From: Phanerochaete sordida
Lineage: Eukaryota; Basidiomycota; Agaricomycetes; Polyporales; Phanerochaetaceae
Reading direction: 5' to 3'
Assembly (NCBI GenBank): GCA_019973155.2
Contig: BPQB01000013.1
Location: forward strand, 558,001-622,000
Length of the DNA stretch: 64,000 bases
This document shows, one piece after another, positions 59,553 to 64,000 of this stretch. The notes under the pieces are model-generated. The model had not been told where the DNA came from. It saw nothing but the letters and a program-made list of their open reading frames with translations, and ran no database searches. The first letter of the stretch is position 1. Each line of letters opens with the position of its first letter. The position numbers were made by a program, and so were the translations under genes.

Positions 59553-60939
59553 TCAGCATGCTTTGCACCGACAATATCCAATCATGACATTTGCGAGGAC
59601 GTCTGTGAAGAGATCTTGCCATTCGACGTTCGACTTGACCAACTTCTCTTCGACGAGCGATATAGACTGTGGTATCAGTTCGGCATCCCGGATCTAATCA
59701 CGTATGGTAAGCGGAAAGTTTCATGGGACGAAAATACGAACTGACCCTGAAGTTGTCGAAGGTGATATCCGCCCTAGGGATGTACAGATTGACCGTGGAC
59801 ATTGGGTAGTTGAAGACATGGACGAGGTCGAAAGGAAATTGCAGTACAGAAGACAGGAGCTGACTGAGTGATGCAAGTGAGCCCCCATGCGTTCAAGACA
59901 GACGATGAACTCACGTCCAAAACGACGTCGTGGCTTGGATCTCATACGACCACGGCACCTTCACCCATCGACTTTCCCGTGCAATCATGACGAAGCTCCC
60001 TCGGTTCGCTGTCCAGTTTCGTCGTAGTTGCGCGTCGACAGTCTCAAAGCGGTACACCCGGCCCTCGCTGTTGAGCGCAAGGCCGCGCGCATACGCAGAG
60101 ATGCGCACCTCGTCCTGCTCGCGCCCGATCGACGACACGGGATGCAGCTCCTTCATGGGGTGCCGGATGGTCTTGATGTGCCCGTCGTTGTCCGCGAGCG
60201 AGTCGTGCGCCGCGCCGTTGACCTTCGCCTGCGCGACGTGCTCCTCGTATGGCCCGTCCTGCGGAACGGTGCCGGAGGAGCGCTCGGGATGTTCGTCGAC
60301 GCCGTCGCCGTCGGGGTCGCGTTCGCTCTCCACAGCGGACTCGGTGATGCCCGCGAAGCGGATGCTGCTCCCGAAGTCGTCGCACTGCAGGACCTCGCCG
60401 TCGAGCACGGCGCCGACAAGGTTCGCGCGGAGCCGCTTCACGCAGTACGGCGTGCGGTCGCTCCCGAAGACGCGTATCCGGAAATCCGCGAGCGTGACGT
60501 TCAGCCATGGCCCTGCCGTCTGCCCGAAGAGCTTCGGGAAGAACCATGCCTCCGTGGAGAGGGTCGAGGTTGAGAGGTCCGCGGTGCTGGACTTGTACAG
60601 GACGTCTTTCGCGGTGAAGGTCATCCACTTGGGATTCGGCCGCCGCGGCCAGTGGAAGCGAATGTAGACACAGGACGCATTGAAGTCGAACTGGTAGGTC
60701 CCTTCGTATAGTGTCCCAGCATAATGGACGTCGTAGAGCGCGAGTTCAAGAAGCGCGATCCGGCGTATGGACAGCTTGTGCTTGGCGATCTGGCAGCGCA
60801 GGAAGAGCGAGAAGAGTGCTGCCGCTGCAAAGAAGAGCACATCGAGAACCAGAGACATACGAGCAAGATAAAGTAGAGCCCAACAGGCCAGCAGCTGGGT
60901 GGAGTCGTATATAGCCTCTGGAGGCCCGCCACCAGGCAC
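59553..60939 (-). CDS. Uncharacterised membrane-anchored protein
   Basis: About 427 residues from minus-strand exons 60939-59915, 59863-59746 and 59693-59553. A hydrophobic N-terminal segment (MSLVLDVLFFAAAALFSLFL) is followed by beta-rich sequence. This includes LYEGTYQFDFNASCVYIRFH, WPRRPNPKWMTFTAKDVLY, GPWLNVTLADFRIRVFGSD and LQCDDFGSSIRFAG. A charged insert (DPDGDGVDEHPERSS) precedes a C-terminal part with VPWSYEIQATTSFW, FPFDLVHVFNYPMSTVNLYI and PRADITFDNFRIRDAELIPQ. The repeated pattern of short beta strands after a membrane anchor recalls the N-terminal part of large fungal bridge-like lipid-transfer proteins. That resemblance is weak and the protein is much shorter. I do not assign a function. 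Confidence 0.62.
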
Positions 60940-61262
60940 ACCCCTGTCGAGCCCGAAACTGTTTCCGCCCGCAGCCAGTGACGTCTTGCAGAGCGGTATC
61001 GCCGAGTACAGCCCAGGCCAAGAAGAACGCGAGGAACTAGTAAAATTGAAATCCGTTGTGGAGAGGGAGGGAGGAACTCAGGAACGCCATGGGGGAAAGA
61101 GCAAACGCATCATACAAAAATGTAGCCAAAAATGCAGCGGATATTCCACGTGGTAGACCGCCCAAGTACAGTACTGTGCCCGGTCTCTACAGCCATCGGA
61201 CATATCGGTATAGAATACAACGGAGAAGTAAACATGAAGTGCAGAGGTAGATGGACGAGTAT
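60940..61262. other. Intergenic, nothing recognised
   Basis: About 320 bases upstream of the previous gene and downstream of the BTB gene. No specific element seen. Confidence 0.5.
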
Positions 61263-62280
61263 TCACGAGTCAACAGGAGGCCATGGTTCCACTCCAAACA
61301 TCGCTCCAAGTTGGTCGAACACCTCTTTCCGCCGCTCATTTACGACATTCTTGAGAGCCTCTCGACATCCGTAGCACATCTCAGACTGCTCGTCGATCCA
61401 GCGGTCGAGACATTCGAGGGCACGAGGCGACGAAAACTGTTCGTTCTGCAGGCCGCTCGCAATGAGCAGCCCGAGCGCGTTCTTGCAGTCTGCGGACGTC
61501 CGGCAGGGGATGATCCTGGGGGTCTCGGAGGGGTAGGCGAACATGTCGGTGAGCGCGTTCATCACATAGGTGTTGTGCTGATACAAGAGGTCAGTAGCAT
61601 TTACGCACGTACGCAGGTCTTCGCGCGACAGTTCAACCTCCATGTCGTCATACTGGACGCCACTGAAGAGAACGCCTGCTCCAATGCGGCAGCAATGGTA
61701 GAGCGCCATGACTTCCACTGATGGACATCGCACGGCCCTCGCCAGGCTGACCACGCCGACGAGGTCGCGGTCTTCGCACCAGAGAGGGTTGGTGGGCCCA
61801 GATCGAATGTACTCCGCAGGACGCTCCCAGTAGGCCTCATCGTTCATTTGCGCGGTGAAGGCAATCTTGAGACAAGCGCAGGCTTCGGAGATAATTTCTT
61901 CAATTTGGTACTTCTGGGCAAGAAGGGCGACAGATCGCAATTCGGAAAACGAAAGGGGTTTGTCGCGAGCAAAATACCGTCTGATGCAAAATGTGTTGGC
62001 GCATCCACTCTTCATAAGAGCCGACGCACCTGTCTGAGCCATAGACGACAAGGAGCAGCCTGGCAAGATCCGGACCGTAGTCATTCACGCAGAGGACTGG
62101 GCAGCCCCCGTGAAGATGCGATTCTGATGTATCCAGGCTGTCGAATAGCTCCAGGAAGACTGTTGAGTGCAGCGCGAGGACGGATTTGTGTAGTTTGAAA
62201 GACATGCCTCGCGCAGCTACGACAACATTCCCGTCGTCGAACCATAGGATATCATGCTGAGGGTCGAGCTGATCTCGCAT
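61263..62280 (-). CDS. BTB/POZ domain protein
   Basis: At least 322 residues from minus-strand exons 62280-62030 and 61980-61263. The BTB fold is seen in HDILWFDDGNVVVAARGMSF, KLHKSVLALHSTVFLELFDS, CPVLCVNDYGPDLARLLLVV and YGSDRRYFARDKPLSFSELR, followed by VALLAQKYQIEEIISEACAC. This is the common Agaricomycete BTB family, often of unknown function and sometimes CUL3-linked. The C-terminal half is helical with a Cys-containing region (CYGCREALKNVVNERRKEVF). The frame stays open upstream of the chosen ATG (for example SPTKRRRFEDQDP), so a further 5' exon with the true start is likely; its position could not be fixed. Confidence 0.8.
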
Positions 62281-63446
62281 AGTGGCTGCCACCGGATCCT
62301 GGTCTTCGAACCTTCTCCTTTTCGTCGGACTTGCAAGATCCTGATCTTGCTCCTGAGGATAGGTACGAATACCACTTGGTCCACTTGTCGCAGTGTACTG
62401 CAACGACAGTGTCCTGCCGTCTGCGATTGGAATATGATAGTGGTTAGAGACATGCCGGAAGTTAGCATCAATATGTTAGCAACGCACAAGTTTCTTTTGA
62501 CTCCATAGCTCCTTCTGAGTACATCCGCAAAGGTAGCCCTTCTGCGACCGTAGGAAACCGACTCGGAAGGCAGGTCGACGCGGTAAGCTTGGAGCCCTGA
62601 TTCGAGTTCGGAGCTGATTGAACCACGTAGAAGTAAGCATCAATTGGACTCTCTATTCACAATAAGAGCTGTAGGTACCTCGAGGAAGAGAGGTTCCGAG
62701 GCGTTGTGGTAGTATGAGTCGACGCAGCAAGGCAGCCGCCGCGGCCAGCTTTCGGTCTCCGCCACACGCCACGATGACCCCGACAAGCGCCCGAGCTAGT
62801 CCACCTTGAAAGCTTGAGCTTGAACGTTGAACCTCGTTCGTGCGTCGGCGACATGAGTCTTAGGGTGATTCAAGCACGATTATCGTTCTGCAGCCTCGGT
62901 AGCAATAGCAACCTGGGACTCGAGACAGCTCACGCAGCAAAGGGCCTCAGGCCTCATCTGGAGTCGTCGGAGAAGAAACCGGCGAAAAACGTAGCCACTG
63001 TACATACAGTAGGAAAAGGGGACCCGGAACGATCTACAAGATCAGTACAAATACATATTGTACAGGCCGTACTATCTTTATGACCCTCAATCCGACAAAA
63101 TATCCATGAAATCGTCCATGCCTCCATGAAACCTGTGCCCTCTTTGTCGGAAAAATTCTGTGAGAATAATGAGCGATCTTGATCGCTCTTGAGTACATGA
63201 GCGCCGAGCGCCATCATGAGCAGAGGGAAACATATCTTGAGCGACTCTTGAGCGCGCACCTGATTATCATGAGACGCGCATGATAACGGTCCCGACGCTC
63301 AGGATAGGGGAGCTATCTCAAGATAGCCTATTGAGGCAGAACAGCGATCCTGATGCCAGGGGTGATCTTGAGCGACCGTCAAGGATCAAGAGCGCCCAAG
63401 ATAAGATCGCGCTTAAAAATGATTTCCTGCGTCAGCAGCCGCTTCT

Positions 63447-63600
63447 TACTTACTTACTTACTGACTTACTTACTAGCCTACTTACTTACCTACTTACCTA
63501 CTTACTTACTTACCTGCTTACTTACTTACTTACTTGCTTACTTACTTGCCTAATTACTTACCTACCTACTGACCTAGCGACTTACTTACTTGCTTATTGA
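63447..63600 (+). repeat. ACTT-type tetranucleotide microsatellite
   Basis: About 150 bases of near-perfect tandem CTTA/CTTAC units (CTTACTTACTTACTTACTGA at the left end) with scattered point changes and 5-mer variants such as CTTAC and CTTGC. In plus-strand translation it gives a Leu/Thr/Tyr repeat that should not be mistaken for a protein. Confidence 0.9.
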
Positions 63601-63671
63601 ACGACCTTACTCAGCGACTTACCTTAGTGCTTAGCTTACCGTGCTTATCTTGCTTTTTGTATTATATTCCG

Positions 63672-63762
63672 TATTGCACCGTCAAGGGTTCGAACCTGCG
63701 ACCTTGTTAGTTGCGTGCGTAATAACAAAAGACTCTATCCGCTGCACCAGGCAGCCATACTG
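63672..63762 (-). pseudogene. Degenerate tRNA-like sequence
   Basis: On the minus strand an A-box-like TGGTGCAGCGG is followed after 42 bases by a perfect B-box, GGTTCGAACCC. The bases between could form an anticodon-type stem (TTGTT/AACAA) with an enlarged loop. The T stem keeps three pairs and the acceptor strands hardly pair, so this is a tRNA pseudogene or the head of a tRNA-derived SINE rather than a working tRNA. Confidence 0.45.
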
Positions 63763-64000
63763 GTAACGTATCGCCCATGAGCACGATCCCAATCTAAGGC
63801 GCTCATGATCGCTCATGAGTGCTCAAGATACCGAGTGCATCACAGATACACAGAAAAGCGGGATTAAATACAAAGAAAACGTAGGAATAATGCGCTCAAG
63901 AGTTCAAGACTTAGGTTTAGTATTGCTGCGAGTAGCACGAACCGGCCGCCCCTCTGACACTGGCGCAGACCCCGCCACTGCCACCTTCGAGCCCCCGGAA

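Larger units (their letters stand above)
62281..64000. other. Gene-free repetitive end of window
   Basis: About 1.7 kb. Between 63090 and 63420, and again at 63780-63900, variants of ATCTTGAGCG, GCTCATGAGC and GATCGCTC recur in both orientations, giving a locally self-complementary sequence. Together with the microsatellite and the tRNA-like sequence this resembles a decayed repeat or transposon island rather than a gene. Confidence 0.55.

Noticed and set aside
63447..63600. Tandem repeat considered as CRISPR-like or as a Leu/Thr/Tyr repeat protein
   Set aside because: Units are four to five bases without spacers, so it is a microsatellite. The genome is eukaryotic and no cas genes are present.

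Overview
The window is nuclear DNA of a filamentous basidiomycete, most likely an Agaricomycete of the wood-decay (Polyporales-like) type. The evidence is GC-rich coding DNA, genes split by many 50-60 nt introns, genes packed on both strands, a CBM1-bearing acetyl xylan esterase, Agaricomycete-style F-box and BTB proteins, and an expanded family of SRPK-like kinases. All gene models were spliced by eye from GT/AG (sometimes GC/AG) sites, reading frame and family conservation. Exon coordinates are given in each entry.

Left part (1-9.5 kb): a DUF3140 protein, the ribosome-biogenesis GTPase NOG2, ribosomal protein eL28, a secreted GH89 alpha-N-acetylglucosaminidase and a family-16 protein lysine methyltransferase. 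NOG2 and eL28 are adjacent and both serve the 60S subunit.

Central accessory region (9.8-27.9 kb): a lineage-specific cluster of SRPK-like (CMGC) kinases interleaved with F-box genes. On the minus strand the unit 'F-box gene, about 400 bp spacer, kinase gene' occurs three times. Its kinase is intact in the first copy (9843-11407), frameshifted in the second (14695-16333) and reduced to a 5' stub in the third (19850-19926). Four more kinases lie on the plus strand: one is a pseudokinase with an open frame (18015-19646), three look active or nearly so, and a further kinase fragment lies at 23578-23755. All share a seven-exon plan with a constant 35-nt second exon. Each of the three F-box promoters carries the same compound palindrome, GTCACG-N3-CACGTG-N3-CGTGAC. 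This cluster, with its shared cis-element and the acidic or serine-rich tails of the F-box proteins, is the most novel system in the window.

Right part (28-64 kb): mostly conserved housekeeping genes. These are an ARMT1/DUF89 phosphatase, DASH subunit ASK1, a CE1-CBM1 esterase, a small coiled-coil protein, tRNA-dihydrouridine synthase DUS2, a serine-rich secreted protein, a second type of F-box protein, tRNA-Ala(CGC) with a 10-nt intron, malic enzyme with a 9-nt microexon, importin-9/KAP114, THO subunit 1 and a wax-synthase-like membrane acyltransferase. Three uncharacterised membrane-associated proteins and a BTB protein follow. A perfect 47-bp palindrome sits at 43.4 kb. The last 1.7 kb is gene-free and repetitive, with an ACTT-type microsatellite and a degenerate tRNA-like sequence.
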